Shown in pieces: positions 1 to 7,991 of a stretch of DNA of 43,708 nucleotides (position 1 is its first letter; each line of letters begins with the position of its first letter). The notes below the pieces were generated by a model. That model worked only from the letters and a program-made list of their open reading frames with translations, was not told the origin of the DNA and did no database searches. The DNA comes from an uncultured Bacteroidia bacterium (GTDB lineage Bacteria; Bacteroidota; Bacteroidia; Bacteroidales; F082), in the NCBI GenBank assembly GCA_902769875.1, contig CACXQV010000017.1, positions 1-43,708 on the forward strand, written 5' to 3'. The translations under genes were made by a program, and so were the position numbers.

Positions 1-2
1 CC

Positions 3-317
3 TTGCGCATCGACAGCATCCAAACCAATTTCTACTCGTGGCGGAGCAAACAAAGCGACCCTGCCGTGCAAATCGACCTCATCATTGAGCGCGCCGACCA
101 AGTGACCAACGTGTGCGAAGTGAAATATTCACAAAAGGAATACGCCATCGACAAGGACGAAGACCTGCGCCTGCGCGACCGTTGCGGCAGCTTCAAGGAA
201 GAAACGAAGACACGGGCAGCCATCCACCCCGTTTTGGTCACCACATTCGGGATGAAACGCAATATGTATTCAGACTACATCACCGCCGAAGTGACCTTAG
301 ACGACCTGTTTGAATGA
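3..317 (+). CDS. AAA-family ATPase with DUF234 C-terminus (3' fragment)
   Basis: The reading frame is open at the left window edge, so only the last ~104 residues of a larger protein are visible. They align along their whole length with the C-terminus of the intact ATPase at 33956-35377; shared blocks include YSWR, DQVTN-CE-K, KEYAI and AIH/SIH. This is the DUF234 region that follows the P-loop domain in a family greatly expanded in Bacteroidales. The run QIDLIIERADQVTNVCEVKY fits a PD-(D/E)xK nuclease core (D, then E-x-K). The family resembles archaeal-type ATPases of unknown role; a nucleic-acid role is inference. A strong inverted repeat follows the stop codon. Confidence 0.8.
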   Translation: MRIDSIQTNFYSWRSKQSDPAVQIDLIIERADQVTNVCEVKYSQKEYAIDKDEDLRLRDRCGSFKEETKTRAAIHPVLVTTFGMKRNMYSDYITAEVTLDDLFE

Positions 318-321
318 AAAC

Positions 322-366
322 ATTTTCCGCCAAATCGATGAAATTTTCACCGATTTGGCGGAAAAT
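322..366. terminator. 16-bp perfect inverted repeat between convergent genes
   Basis: Arms 322-337 and 351-366 are perfect reverse complements around a 13-nt loop. The repeat starts 5 nt after the ATPase stop. It has no clear T-run on the plus strand, so it is a stem-loop that could end or protect the ATPase mRNA rather than a textbook intrinsic terminator. Confidence 0.5.
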
Positions 367-384
367 AGAATCGTTCTAAACAAT

Positions 385-433
385 AAAACTCTATGGAAAA
401 ATCACAAAAATTATGATTTTTTCCCAGAGTTTT
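385..433 (-). terminator. Probable terminator of the FKBP gene
   Basis: Arms AAAACTCT (385-392) and AGAGTTTT (426-433) close a long A/T-rich hairpin whose interior also pairs (GGAAAAA with TTTTTCC). It lies directly after the stop of the minus-strand isomerase gene, and the minus-strand RNA would run into a U-rich stretch. Confidence 0.5.
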
Positions 434-434
434 G

Positions 435-959
435 TCATTTGCACCCTTCGCAGCCACCATCACAGCTTCCGCCGCAACCAGCGCAACCACCCGCGCCGAA
501 ATCCTCGTCGGTGGATTCGCGCACGTCGAGGATTTCGCCCGAGAAATGGAGGTGCTTGCCCGCCATATCGTGGTTGAAGTCCATCTTCACGTGGTTGTCG
601 CCGATTTCGCGGACGATGCCGGCAATCGGGCGACCGTCGGAGGTTTGCATCATCAGTTGGGCACCGACTTTCACCATATCCATCAGAACGTTGTTCTGCA
701 TAAACATATTCTTGTCGAGATCCATAATGTAGTTCTCGTCGCGCTCGCCATAGCCCTCTTCGGGGGTCAGGTGGAAGGCGTACTTGTCGCCTGGTTCCTT
801 GCCCATCAGGTTCTCCTCGAACTTGGGCAGCAGTTGGTGCATACCGAAAATGGCGACAAAGGGGTTCTCTTTCGTGGTCTCCTGAAGGATGGGACCGTTT
901 TCGTCGTTCTCACGCAGGACGTAGGTCATCGTGACGACAGCTTGATCTTGAATCTTCAT
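435..959 (-). CDS. SlyD-like FKBP-type peptidyl-prolyl isomerase
   Basis: A 174-residue protein that should speed cis-trans isomerisation of Xaa-Pro bonds and act as a folding chaperone in the cytoplasm (no signal peptide). The N-terminal ~70 residues and the segment after ~125 match the FKBP fold of SlyD. The central part (GYGERDENYIMDLDK onward) is the insert-in-flap region. The C-terminus is a short tail with five cysteines in a Gly/Cys pattern (GCAGCGG-SCDGGCEGC), reminiscent of the metal-binding tail of SlyD, which handles nickel in enterobacteria. Histidines, plentiful in the E. coli tail, are absent here. The gene stands alone, convergent with the ATPase fragment. Confidence 0.88.
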   Translation of the reverse strand: MKIQDQAVVTMTYVLRENDENGPILQETTKENPFVAIFGMHQLLPKFEENLMGKEPGDKYAFHLTPEEGYGERDENYIMDLDKNMFMQNNVLMDMVKVGAQLMMQTSDGRPIAGIVREIGDNHVKMDFNHDMAGKHLHFSGEILDVRESTDEDFGAGGCAGCGGSCDGGCEGCK

Positions 960-1046
960 TTTTTACAATTTTATGTTTAACAATTGATATTCATTTGTTT
1001 AACTACGAATTTTACGAATTATGCGAATTGAGTTGGGAATGATTTT

Positions 1047-1060
1047 GGATGCAAGCATCC
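1047..1060. repeat. Small palindrome in the 960-1181 spacer
   Basis: GGATGC-AA-GCATCC forms a 6-bp stem. The spacer also holds several ACGAATT/AATTCG fragments like those in the spacer at 24090-24700. No gene is evident in it. Confidence 0.4.
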
Positions 1061-1181
1061 GATGAATACGAATCTCTTACTATCCAAAGATTCGTACACA
1101 TTAGCGGCTTGTCCGCAAAATTCTATCAAAAAAATTCGTTCCATTCGTGCAATTCGTAGTTCTTTTTATGTAATCCGTAGT

Positions 1182-3254
1182 TTAATACGACCCGAACATT
1201 TTCCGCAAAAGCCATTCCACAGCAGCCAAGCCGATGAGGACGAAGAAAATCCACTTGGAATGAATCAAATCTTCGAAGCGGCTCTCGTGGTGTTCAACGC
1301 TCGTGATGCGCGAATCATTGTGCAAGTCGGCAAAAAGTTGCTGCAACTCGCGGGCGGTATAACAATTTCCGTTGGTCAGGCGGGCGATGGTGCGCATCCT
1401 ATCGATGTCGGCGGTAAGTTGCTGTTCCTCAATGCCAATGGCCGCCACGCTGAAGGTGCCGCTCACGCTGATTTTGCGCTCACCCATCTGCCCCTGCACC
1501 TTATAAGTATAAAGTCCTTCGGGCAGCAGGCCGGCATTCAGTTCATAGTCGTGATCGCGCTTCGAGAAGGTGTAGTCGTAGGTCTCACCCGTCAGTTTGT
1601 TCTCGATTTGAATCGTCAGGTCGGGATCGGTGACGAGTTCGTTGTTCGGGTTGCGAAGTTCGGCGGTGATGATGACTGGCTCGTTGCTGTAATAGGTTTC
1701 CTTGGCGTAAATCGCCGAGCCGTCGTTGGCCGACAACAGCAAGTATTTCAGCGTTTTGGAGAAGATTTCATCGAAAACGTCGTGGTTTTTCGATTGGTAG
1801 TATTCAAACAGTCGCCAACGCCAGATGTTGGTGCCGAACAGGAAAGCCATCTTGCGCTTGTCGTTGGCGAAACCCAACAAAGGCAGTCCTGACTTCACAC
1901 CCATCACCTCTTGCAAAAGAAGGTCGTCGTGCGACTTCAAAGCGTTGATTTCTAAATGCGGCAGGGCCAATGGCGGATATTTTGCAATCATTTGGTCGGA
2001 CTTTGAATCGAAAGTGAAGGTCGAGAAAGCGGGATTCAGATGCGCCTTCACGTCCAAAAGCGTGTTGGTCGCGCCAGAGCGAAACTCGAACACCGATTGC
2101 ACCTTATTAATAAAGTCCTTGTCCGTGTCGTTGCCGATGACGAACAGCACGGGCAGTTTCGTGTTCTTGTCGAGTTGGGTTTTCAAGGCGTTGAAGTCCA
2201 TCTTGCCATTCGGCACTTGGTGCAAAACAACGAGGTCATATTTTTCAAAATCAGGAAGTTGCTCCTTGCCGAAGCAGAAGTCCACCTCGTAGTTGTCGTT
2301 CAAAACGCTGCGCAAGGCACCCAAATCGGGATGCGGCGAGGCGGCCACACACAGCAACTTATATTTCTGGTCAAGCACCTCGACATAGATATGCCGCACA
2401 TTGTTGAGCAGTTGCTCCTCCCCTTCTATGCCGCTGATTTCTATGTCGATAGGAAAAACACCTTTTTTGGTCGCGTCAAGCATAAAATCAATTTCCTTGG
2501 AGAAGCGGTTGGACGGAATCTCGATGTCGCGCTTCTCGATGACGCGGCCACTTTCCTTGAGGGTCAGTTGGGCTTTTCGGCCAGCCAAGTCGCGGGCCGC
2601 CACCGTCACGCGGACGGGGAAGGTTGCGCCGAGCGACACCACCTTATTATAATGCACGTTGCGTATGGCGAGGTCGGGATAGGAAACCGTATCGCCCAAA
2701 ACCACAGTATGGATGGGGAACGGGAAATTCTCCGCCACCAACTCCGGCTCAAAGCCACGGTTATAGATGCCGTCGGAGAAGAGCAGCACTGCACCCACAT
2801 TACGCTTGTAATATCTTCTGTCCAAGGTCTTTATGAGCGACGACAAGTCCGTCAGTTGGTCGGAAAAATCGAGTTGCTCCAAATCGCGGACTTCCTCACC
2901 GAAAAGGTATTCATCGACTTGGAAATCGGCGTTCAAGTCTTTCCTAAACTGCTCAAACTGTGTCAGATAATCCTTTTTGTAAAACGCCGAATCTTTGCAA
3001 AGGACGACGGACGAGGAATTGTCGTGCGCGAGGATGATAGTTGGTGTTTCCACCGAACTGAATTTCTGCCGAATGAGCGGGTTGAAGAGCAGCAAGACCA
3101 CCAAGCCGACCATCATAGTCCGCAGCGCAAACAAAATGATTGTCAAGGCTTTGCCATAGTGTTGCTTCTTGTTTCGGAAATACAACAATGTTGCCGCCGC
3201 TACACCAGCCAGCAGCGACAAGGCTAACATCCATATTGGGATTCCGATGGGCAT
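1182..3254 (-). CDS. Membrane protein with von Willebrand factor A-like domain
   Basis: A 690-residue protein. Two hydrophobic segments at the N-terminus (about residues 6-26 and 37-60) and one near the C-terminus (about 668-686) bracket a large soluble part. A metal-ion-dependent adhesion motif of the D-x-S-x-S type is visible as DNSSS at 78-82, and the strand FSDG (159-162) fits the later VWA motif. The middle region (about 290-420) resembles the glutamine-amidotransferase-like module often fused to such proteins in Bacteroidetes. It is not a clear BatA/BatB ortholog and no other Bat gene or MoxR ATPase is adjacent. The exact function is unknown; a scaffold or metal-dependent binding role is inference. 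Confidence 0.75.
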   Translation of the reverse strand: MPIGIPIWMLALSLLAGVAAATLLYFRNKKQHYGKALTIILFALRTMMVGLVVLLLFNPLIRQKFSSVETPTIILAHDNSSSVVLCKDSAFYKKDYLTQFEQFRKDLNADFQVDEYLFGEEVRDLEQLDFSDQLTDLSSLIKTLDRRYYKRNVGAVLLFSDGIYNRGFEPELVAENFPFPIHTVVLGDTVSYPDLAIRNVHYNKVVSLGATFPVRVTVAARDLAGRKAQLTLKESGRVIEKRDIEIPSNRFSKEIDFMLDATKKGVFPIDIEISGIEGEEQLLNNVRHIYVEVLDQKYKLLCVAASPHPDLGALRSVLNDNYEVDFCFGKEQLPDFEKYDLVVLHQVPNGKMDFNALKTQLDKNTKLPVLFVIGNDTDKDFINKVQSVFEFRSGATNTLLDVKAHLNPAFSTFTFDSKSDQMIAKYPPLALPHLEINALKSHDDLLLQEVMGVKSGLPLLGFANDKRKMAFLFGTNIWRWRLFEYYQSKNHDVFDEIFSKTLKYLLLSANDGSAIYAKETYYSNEPVIITAELRNPNNELVTDPDLTIQIENKLTGETYDYTFSKRDHDYELNAGLLPEGLYTYKVQGQMGERKISVSGTFSVAAIGIEEQQLTADIDRMRTIARLTNGNCYTARELQQLFADLHNDSRITSVEHHESRFEDLIHSKWIFFVLIGLAAVEWLLRKMFGSY

Positions 3255-3273
3255 TTTGAGTTGTTAAGAGGTG

Positions 3274-3281
3274 CAAAAGTA
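3274..3281 (-). promoter_or_regulatory. -7 promoter box of the VWA gene
   Basis: The minus strand reads TACTTTTG, an exact fit to Bacteroidetes TAnnTTTG, about 20 nt before the ATG at 3254. No convincing -33 TTTG was found. Confidence 0.5.
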
Positions 3282-3299
3282 GGAAAAAAACCTCAATCT

Positions 3300-4778
3300 T
3301 CAGTCTTTCTTAAGCACGATTTTCCAATAGCCGTTTTTCGACGAGCCGACCCATTCGATGTCGTATTGCTCGCGCAACTTGTCAATGTCACGGCGGATGG
3401 TGCGCTCCGTCACTTTCAATTTTATGGCCATCTCCTCGGCACTGATATGGATATTGGCGAACATCAACTGAAGCACTTTCAGGATTCTCGGCACCTTTTT
3501 TTCGCCCTTGTTTTGGGTGACATTTTGGGTGACATTTTGGGTGACATTTTGGGTGACATTTTGGGTGACATTTTTCCGATAAATGACCACTCTAAAATCT
3601 TCATCCTGAATAAATTCCGGCGACTTTAGCCCTGCCTTTTCACACGCAGAAACCAAGTCGGTGGTTCCCGTCCCCATCCGCTCGATGTAACCGGCGAGAT
3701 AAATCGGGTTGGCAAGGACGGGATTAGGAGGCAAGGAGGAATGAAGTTGCTTTAGTTTTGCTGGCGACAAACCAAAAGGCAACGAACCGGGATTCCAAAC
3801 TTCAAGTCGGTCGCGGAAGAGCATGACCTGAACACTGCCGTTGCTTGCATAATCGCGGTGTGTCACGGCATTGACGACGGCCTCGGTGACGGCTTCGATG
3901 GGAATTTCATAATTCACTTCAGTAGCAGCAGAAGTATGTCGGGGCGCGACATGGGCATCGATATGAGACATGACAAACCCTACGGCTTGGTCTATCATCT
4001 CGAAAACACTCCCGTGAAAGACTTGATACGAAAGGATGGGTTTGGTCATTTCATTGGTGGGAAACACGGCGCATTTCACTTCGGAGGTGATGAAAAAACG
4101 TTGAGGGTCTTTGGCAAACAGCAACAATGCCGCATTGGTGAGTTCGCCCGATTCCGAGGTCAAGTTGAGGTGGGTCAGTATTTGTGGAATGTTCTCGGGC
4201 GTGTAAGGAATGGGGAAGTTGCGTTTCGCCTTGGCCAGATTGACGAAGAACCTTACTTTTTCGGGAGCGATGTCGTCCATTGTGGCGTGGCGGTTGAGGG
4301 TGGTGTCGAAAGGCAGCAGGCGGAGATATTCTTTCTCTTCAAGATACCTGACCAACGAGGCATAAACCGCGCTTCGCAGCTCCTCATAGTTGGAGAACGA
4401 CTTCCTGACCACATCTTGCTCGGCTTTGGCAATAAGGGCTTTCTCTTTCGCATGGCGCGAATCGGCTTGTTTGATGAAAATCAAGCGGTGGCGGTGGTTG
4501 CTGGTAGCAGTGTCGTATTCTCGCTCGGTGGGCGAAATGCCAGAAGCGTCCTCATAGCCATATAGTTCGCCGAACAAGCCCAAATAGATGTTGCATTGGG
4601 CGGCTTCGTTCAGGTAGGCTTGTTGTGCCGAAAGATTGATGGCGGGAAGTTCTTCAAAGATAAACGGTTCAAAGAAACGGCCCAACAGGGCATCTTCCCT
4701 GATGTAATTGCAAAGAAGTTGGCGTTCCTCCGCAAACTCACGCTGCACACTGCTAATAAAGACTTTAATGTTGGGCAT
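3300..4778 (-). CDS. DUF4062 / GHKL-ATPase / winged-helix protein
   Basis: 492 residues in three parts. Residues 1-90 match DUF4062 (start KVFISSVQREF, later LGLFGELYG and PTEREYD), a nucleotide- or effector-associated domain found in STAND-like proteins. Residues ~150-400 match the part of RecG-related Schlafen/AlbA proteins that follows the AlbA domain: ALLLFAKDPQRFF, then the GHKL ATPase block EAVVNAVTHRDY (299-310) and GYIERMGTGT. Residues ~425-490 form a DeoR-like winged helix (TERTIRRDIDKLRE). The usual N-terminal AlbA domain is replaced by DUF4062. A linker of five NVTQ repeats joins ATPase and HTH. Likely an ATP-dependent regulator; a defence role is possible but unproven. Confidence 0.75.
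   Translation of the reverse strand: MPNIKVFISSVQREFAEERQLLCNYIREDALLGRFFEPFIFEELPAINLSAQQAYLNEAAQCNIYLGLFGELYGYEDASGISPTEREYDTATSNHRHRLIFIKQADSRHAKEKALIAKAEQDVVRKSFSNYEELRSAVYASLVRYLEEKEYLRLLPFDTTLNRHATMDDIAPEKVRFFVNLAKAKRNFPIPYTPENIPQILTHLNLTSESGELTNAALLLFAKDPQRFFITSEVKCAVFPTNEMTKPILSYQVFHGSVFEMIDQAVGFVMSHIDAHVAPRHTSAATEVNYEIPIEAVTEAVVNAVTHRDYASNGSVQVMLFRDRLEVWNPGSLPFGLSPAKLKQLHSSLPPNPVLANPIYLAGYIERMGTGTTDLVSACEKAGLKSPEFIQDEDFRVVIYRKNVTQNVTQNVTQNVTQNVTQNKGEKKVPRILKVLQLMFANIHISAEEMAIKLKVTERTIRRDIDKLREQYDIEWVGSSKNGYWKIVLKKD
3511..3570. repeat. Five exact 12-bp tandem repeats inside the DUF4062 gene
   Basis: The unit TTTTGGGTGACA is repeated five times without a change and encodes five NVTQ units in the linker between ATPase and winged helix. 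The 12-bp period is a multiple of three, so gain or loss of units changes linker length without shifting the frame. Confidence 0.95.
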
Positions 4779-4807
4779 ATTCTTTTCTCAACAGATGGTA
4801 ATTGCTG

Positions 4808-4815
4808 CAAAAATA
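4808..4815 (-). promoter_or_regulatory. -7 promoter box of the DUF4062 gene
   Basis: The minus strand reads TATTTTTG (TAnnTTTG) about 30 nt before the ATG at 4778. This suggests the gene has its own promoter rather than depending on the gene at 4873-5328. Confidence 0.5.
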
Positions 4816-4872
4816 AGAAAAAATCTCCATATCCTTCTTACCTCTCCGACTTCTTCGTCTATAGATACATTT

Positions 4873-5328
4873 TCATTTCAAAAACATCTGACGAAATAAC
4901 CCGACTATATCAGCCACAAAATGGTCTTTGTCAAAATCAGTCACTTTTTTAGACACTTTCAAATTCTGAAACGTATTGAGAACTTCTGAAGCAACTATTT
5001 TTTTTAATTCCTCGTCTTCTGCCGCCAACACCTGCTCATAATTCAATTTGATTTCTACCTCTAATGTCTTATAGATGACAATTGGAATTGACCCAAAAGC
5101 CATTATTTCCTTGTGTTCCGTATATCGAGGCCGACGAGGTTTAGAAAAATCATCATAAACAGGTTCAACAACGATAAGTCCAACAAGCATCTTTTCGATA
5201 GATTCACCATAATCATTTGAAATGACCAAATTGTTTGCCGCATCCGACACTTCTTTTATCGCTCGCCTTTTTGATACACTTTTCTCCCAAGAAATGCTAG
5301 AGTCTATTACACTTATTTTCAATTCCAT
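4873..5328 (-). CDS. Unknown small protein, faintly immunity-protein-like
   Basis: 151 residues, no signal peptide and no membrane segment. The layout is an N-terminal beta-rich part with YGESIEKMLVGLIVVEP, a middle K-R-R-P-R/Y stretch, the strand pair VIYKTLEVEIKLNYEQV, and a C-terminal helix ending DHFVADIVGLF. This order recalls immunity proteins of the Imm44 kind, but the resemblance is from memory and weak. It sits between the DUF4062 gene (94-nt gap) and the hydrolase (42-nt gap) on the same strand. Codon use is A/T-richer than its neighbours, a possible sign of transfer. No toxin gene is seen next to it. Confidence 0.55.
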   Translation of the reverse strand: MELKISVIDSSISWEKSVSKRRAIKEVSDAANNLVISNDYGESIEKMLVGLIVVEPVYDDFSKPRRPRYTEHKEIMAFGSIPIVIYKTLEVEIKLNYEQVLAAEDEELKKIVASEVLNTFQNLKVSKKVTDFDKDHFVADIVGLFRQMFLK

Positions 5329-5370
5329 AATAATACTACATTTTGCGACAATTATATAAATTCCATTGTA

Positions 5371-6108
5371 TTATTGGCTCATTCCTAAAATCCTACCAGC
5401 CACCTCTTCCGGATAATCCACAAGCAACTGCCCGTGGTTCATTTTGGGGAAGACCTCCACGTGGGCATCAGGGCATAGTTGAAGCAGGTGCTTGGCTTGA
5501 GGCTTGGCCACGAAAGCCTCCTTGGTGCCATACCAATAATGAATGTCAGCCCCGTGGATGGATTCTAATTTGTTGGTATAGACATCCTTATAACCATCAC
5601 GCACCGCCTTCCCCTTCCCGTAGGGCCACACTTTCTTACATTCATCCAACAGCACTTCGAAATAGTGGGAATGGAACACAAATTTCCAGAAACCCGTCCA
5701 ATGATAGCAAGTCCACACGTTCAAACTTTGGTAATATCGAAGCGGGTCCACGCTCCACTTGGGCAAGGGCAGCAAGGGCGCCGCGTCCATAATGGCGTGG
5801 TCGATCACGATTTCGTTCCGTTCCAACATTCGGGACAGTATCTTTCCACCCAAAGAAAGGCCGTAGGCAACGTCCAAATGTCCATTCAGGTTTTCCCGAA
5901 TATATCGACTCGCTTGAACAGCCTGGTCATCGACAGAGGTAAACCGAGACTCCTGACCGAGCAGAAATCCGTCAATGCCAACTGCGACAATGTAGAATTT
6001 GTCTTTCAATAGTTCTATCACAGGCAGGAATATCTCGTGCGACACACCCAGCCCCGGAATCAGCAGCAGGCTTTGGTTTTCTTTATTTCCGTAGGTGCAG
6101 AAATTCAT
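5371..6108 (-). CDS. Alpha/beta hydrolase
   Basis: 245 residues of the alpha/beta-hydrolase fold. LLLIPGLG at 15-20 supplies the oxyanion-hole loop, GLSLGG gives the nucleophile Ser85, and His225 in MNHGQ is the probable catalytic histidine. There is no signal peptide, so it is likely cytoplasmic. The substrate cannot be read from the sequence. Only 8 nt separate it from the upstream DUF308 gene, so the two are probably cotranscribed from the promoter near 6740. Confidence 0.8.
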   Translation of the reverse strand: MNFCTYGNKENQSLLLIPGLGVSHEIFLPVIELLKDKFYIVAVGIDGFLLGQESRFTSVDDQAVQASRYIRENLNGHLDVAYGLSLGGKILSRMLERNEIVIDHAIMDAAPLLPLPKWSVDPLRYYQSLNVWTCYHWTGFWKFVFHSHYFEVLLDECKKVWPYGKGKAVRDGYKDVYTNKLESIHGADIHYWYGTKEAFVAKPQAKHLLQLCPDAHVEVFPKMNHGQLLVDYPEEVAGRILGMSQ

Positions 6109-6116
6109 AAAACGAA

Positions 6117-6680
6117 TCAGCCTCTCAGGGCATCACACACATCCTCCACTTTCTTTTCGAAGCGGTTGATACCAGCTACGGCCAACAGGTAGGCCAAACC
6201 TGCAACGATGATGCCAACACCAATGAACAGTGACAGCGTCTTGGCTGAAACATCAGGATTCTTCATACCGAGGAAACCAAAAACGACGGCTGCAATGCCA
6301 AAAAGGAGCAATGCCCACCAAGAGCCGAAACCAACTTTCTTGTAATCGAAACTCTGAACTGCAATAATCAAACCTTCAACCGTCACCCAAAGGGCAAAGG
6401 CCATAGGGAGAGACATCGCAACAAACAGATTGTTGCTCAAGAACATAACACCAATGATGATTTGCAACAGACCCGACAGCATTCGCGTACCGCTATTGGG
6501 CAAAAAATGCTGGGTCCGGAAAGTGAACACCATCTTGGAGATACCGGAAAAGAGCGTGAAACAGCCTATGAGCCACGCTGTTGAGAACAATGTAGCGGCG
6601 GGTTTGGCAATGCACATCACGCCTAACACGATGAGAAGGATGCCCGAAATGACGAGCCAAATCTTGTGACTTGTTTTCAT
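6117..6680 (-). CDS. HdeD-like DUF308 membrane protein
   Basis: 187 residues with six hydrophobic helices arranged as repeated pairs (LVISGILLIVLGVMCI, then TAWLIGCFTLFSGISK and so on), matching the HdeD/DUF308 family of small inner-membrane proteins linked in enterobacteria to acid stress. The charged C-terminal tail ends in DVCDALRG. It is the first gene of a likely two-gene operon with the hydrolase. Its -33 element lies inside one of the AGATTTGGTT motifs upstream, so that motif may control it. Confidence 0.85.
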   Translation of the reverse strand: MKTSHKIWLVISGILLIVLGVMCIAKPAATLFSTAWLIGCFTLFSGISKMVFTFRTQHFLPNSGTRMLSGLLQIIIGVMFLSNNLFVAMSLPMAFALWVTVEGLIIAVQSFDYKKVGFGSWWALLLFGIAAVVFGFLGMKNPDVSAKTLSLFIGVGIIVAGLAYLLAVAGINRFEKKVEDVCDALRG

Positions 6681-6730
6681 AAAGTTGATTTTTAATTGAT
6701 GATGAAATTATAATTTTTGGATTTTGGCTG

Positions 6731-6763
6731 CAAAATTAATAAAAATCATTACTTCCAACCAAA
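6731..6763 (-). promoter_or_regulatory. Promoter of the DUF308-hydrolase operon
   Basis: On the minus strand TTTG (6763-6760), a 21-nt spacer and TAATTTTG (6738-6731) fit the Bacteroidetes -33/-7 pattern. The TTTG is part of the AGATTTGGTT motif at 6757-6766. Confidence 0.6.
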
Positions 6764-6857
6764 TCTACCCTTTTTTAATGAGATTTGGTTAAAACTAACG
6801 CGATTTTTGCGTTACTTTCAACCAAATCTATGTGTTTTTGGGTAGATTTGGTTGAAA
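6757..6857. repeat. Cluster of four inverted AGATTTGGTT motifs
   Basis: AACCAAATCT at 6757-6766 faces AGATTTGGTT at 6781-6790. A longer perfect pair, arms 6816-6830 and 6843-6857 (15 bp, 12-nt spacer), repeats the same core. Between the pairs AACGC (6797-6801) and GCGTT (6809-6813) form another small hairpin. The cluster separates two divergent genes and overlaps the -33 element of the minus-strand operon, so it may be an operator; a small MITE is the alternative. Confidence 0.75.
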
Positions 6858-6893
6858 CTACGCACACAAACCATCGATTTAAGCAAGATTCGG

Positions 6894-7973
6894 ATGGCAG
6901 ATTATAAAAGATTTCTTCGCAAAGCAAATCCCCATAAACAAAGAATTTGTAATTTTGCCACAAATATACTGAATATGCCTTCCTCAAATCCATCTGCAAT
7001 ATCTAACGGTCTCCGATATTTGGACGACAGAGGTTGGTCGGAACTTATCGACTCCCGATGGACGATTGATGTGCGGGAAGAATTGGAAAGGTCTGGCCTT
7101 GGATTGACTGAAGATGAGATCATTGAGATTTGCAACGTCGCCATTGTGCCCGAGCCTGATTGGGACACTAAAGAGCGATTGAATTTAGACGATTATTGGC
7201 CAACTCAACAAGACCAAATCAACACATCAATAAAATACAATGCTTTTTCGAAGCATACACTCCAACTGATTGACAATTACATAAATGACATACAAAATGG
7301 ATCGACAAACTTTCCTCGATACACTATTCCAGAGCATGCAGGATTCTGCAAGGGAGGTTCGGCTCTTATTGGGGCGTCCGTCGTCGCGAGCTACGCGAGA
7401 ACAAGCCTTGAAACAAGTGGAGATGCTGAAAGCGGCAAAAGAAGCCCAAGCCATTGGGAAATAGACGAATTGCAAGAGAAACTCATTGAACAGTGGGCAA
7501 AAGCAGCACATCTGTGGGTCGAAGGAGCTGATGAAATCTTGACAAGTGGCCTCGGCCCGATGATAGCCCAAGGAGCCGAAGCCAAGGTTTATTACAGGGA
7601 AGGCGACACTTCCGTAGCCAAAGAACGTGCGTCTATTTATTCCACCACACAAAAAGCACTGGAAGCCATTGCCCTTCACAACTACTTGTTTCCTGAAACA
7701 GCAATGCACGTAATAGGCTTCACTCGCGACTCCGATGGCCTTTTCCGAATCATTCTTACACAGAACTATATCCAATGCCTTCGACTTGCTTACAAAGAAG
7801 AAATTGACGAACTGGCATTCTCAAAGAGCTTCCGCGATAATCATTCGGGACAAGGAGTCAATTACATTTCGGACCGCATTGCCTTAGAAGACATACACCC
7901 TGCAAATGTCTTTATTGACGATATTAGTGCAAAGCCCATCTGCATCGACTGTATTGTGAAATTCGCAAAATAG
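6894..7973 (+). CDS. Kinase-like protein of the polyvalent-protein type
   Basis: The frame is open from 6852, but the first ATG is at 6894, which gives 359 residues; an alternative ATG lies at 6975, and a TAATTTTG box at 6950-6957 leaves the start undecided. The C-terminal ~150 residues show a degenerate protein-kinase-like order: GAEAKVYYREGD (glycine loop), VAKER (candidate lysine), EDIHPANVFID (catalytic-loop-like) and ICIDCIVKF (DFG-like). This matches the kinase domain found in phage and ICE polyvalent proteins. The N-terminal half is not recognised. It diverges from the DUF308 operon across the AGATTTGGTT cluster. Substrate and activity are unknown. Confidence 0.65.
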   Translation: MADYKRFLRKANPHKQRICNFATNILNMPSSNPSAISNGLRYLDDRGWSELIDSRWTIDVREELERSGLGLTEDEIIEICNVAIVPEPDWDTKERLNLDDYWPTQQDQINTSIKYNAFSKHTLQLIDNYINDIQNGSTNFPRYTIPEHAGFCKGGSALIGASVVASYARTSLETSGDAESGKRSPSHWEIDELQEKLIEQWAKAAHLWVEGADEILTSGLGPMIAQGAEAKVYYREGDTSVAKERASIYSTTQKALEAIALHNYLFPETAMHVIGFTRDSDGLFRIILTQNYIQCLRLAYKEEIDELAFSKSFRDNHSGQGVNYISDRIALEDIHPANVFIDDISAKPICIDCIVKFAK

Positions 7974-7991
7974 TATAATCACAGTTAAGCT

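Noticed and set aside
3511-3570. On/off phase-variable repeat tract
   Set aside because: The unit is 12 bp, so slippage cannot shift the frame; only the linker length can change.
6852-6893. TTG start for the kinase-like gene at 6852
   Set aside because: It lies inside the right arm of the 15-bp inverted repeat and has no ribosome-binding site; the ATG at 6894 or 6975 is more likely.
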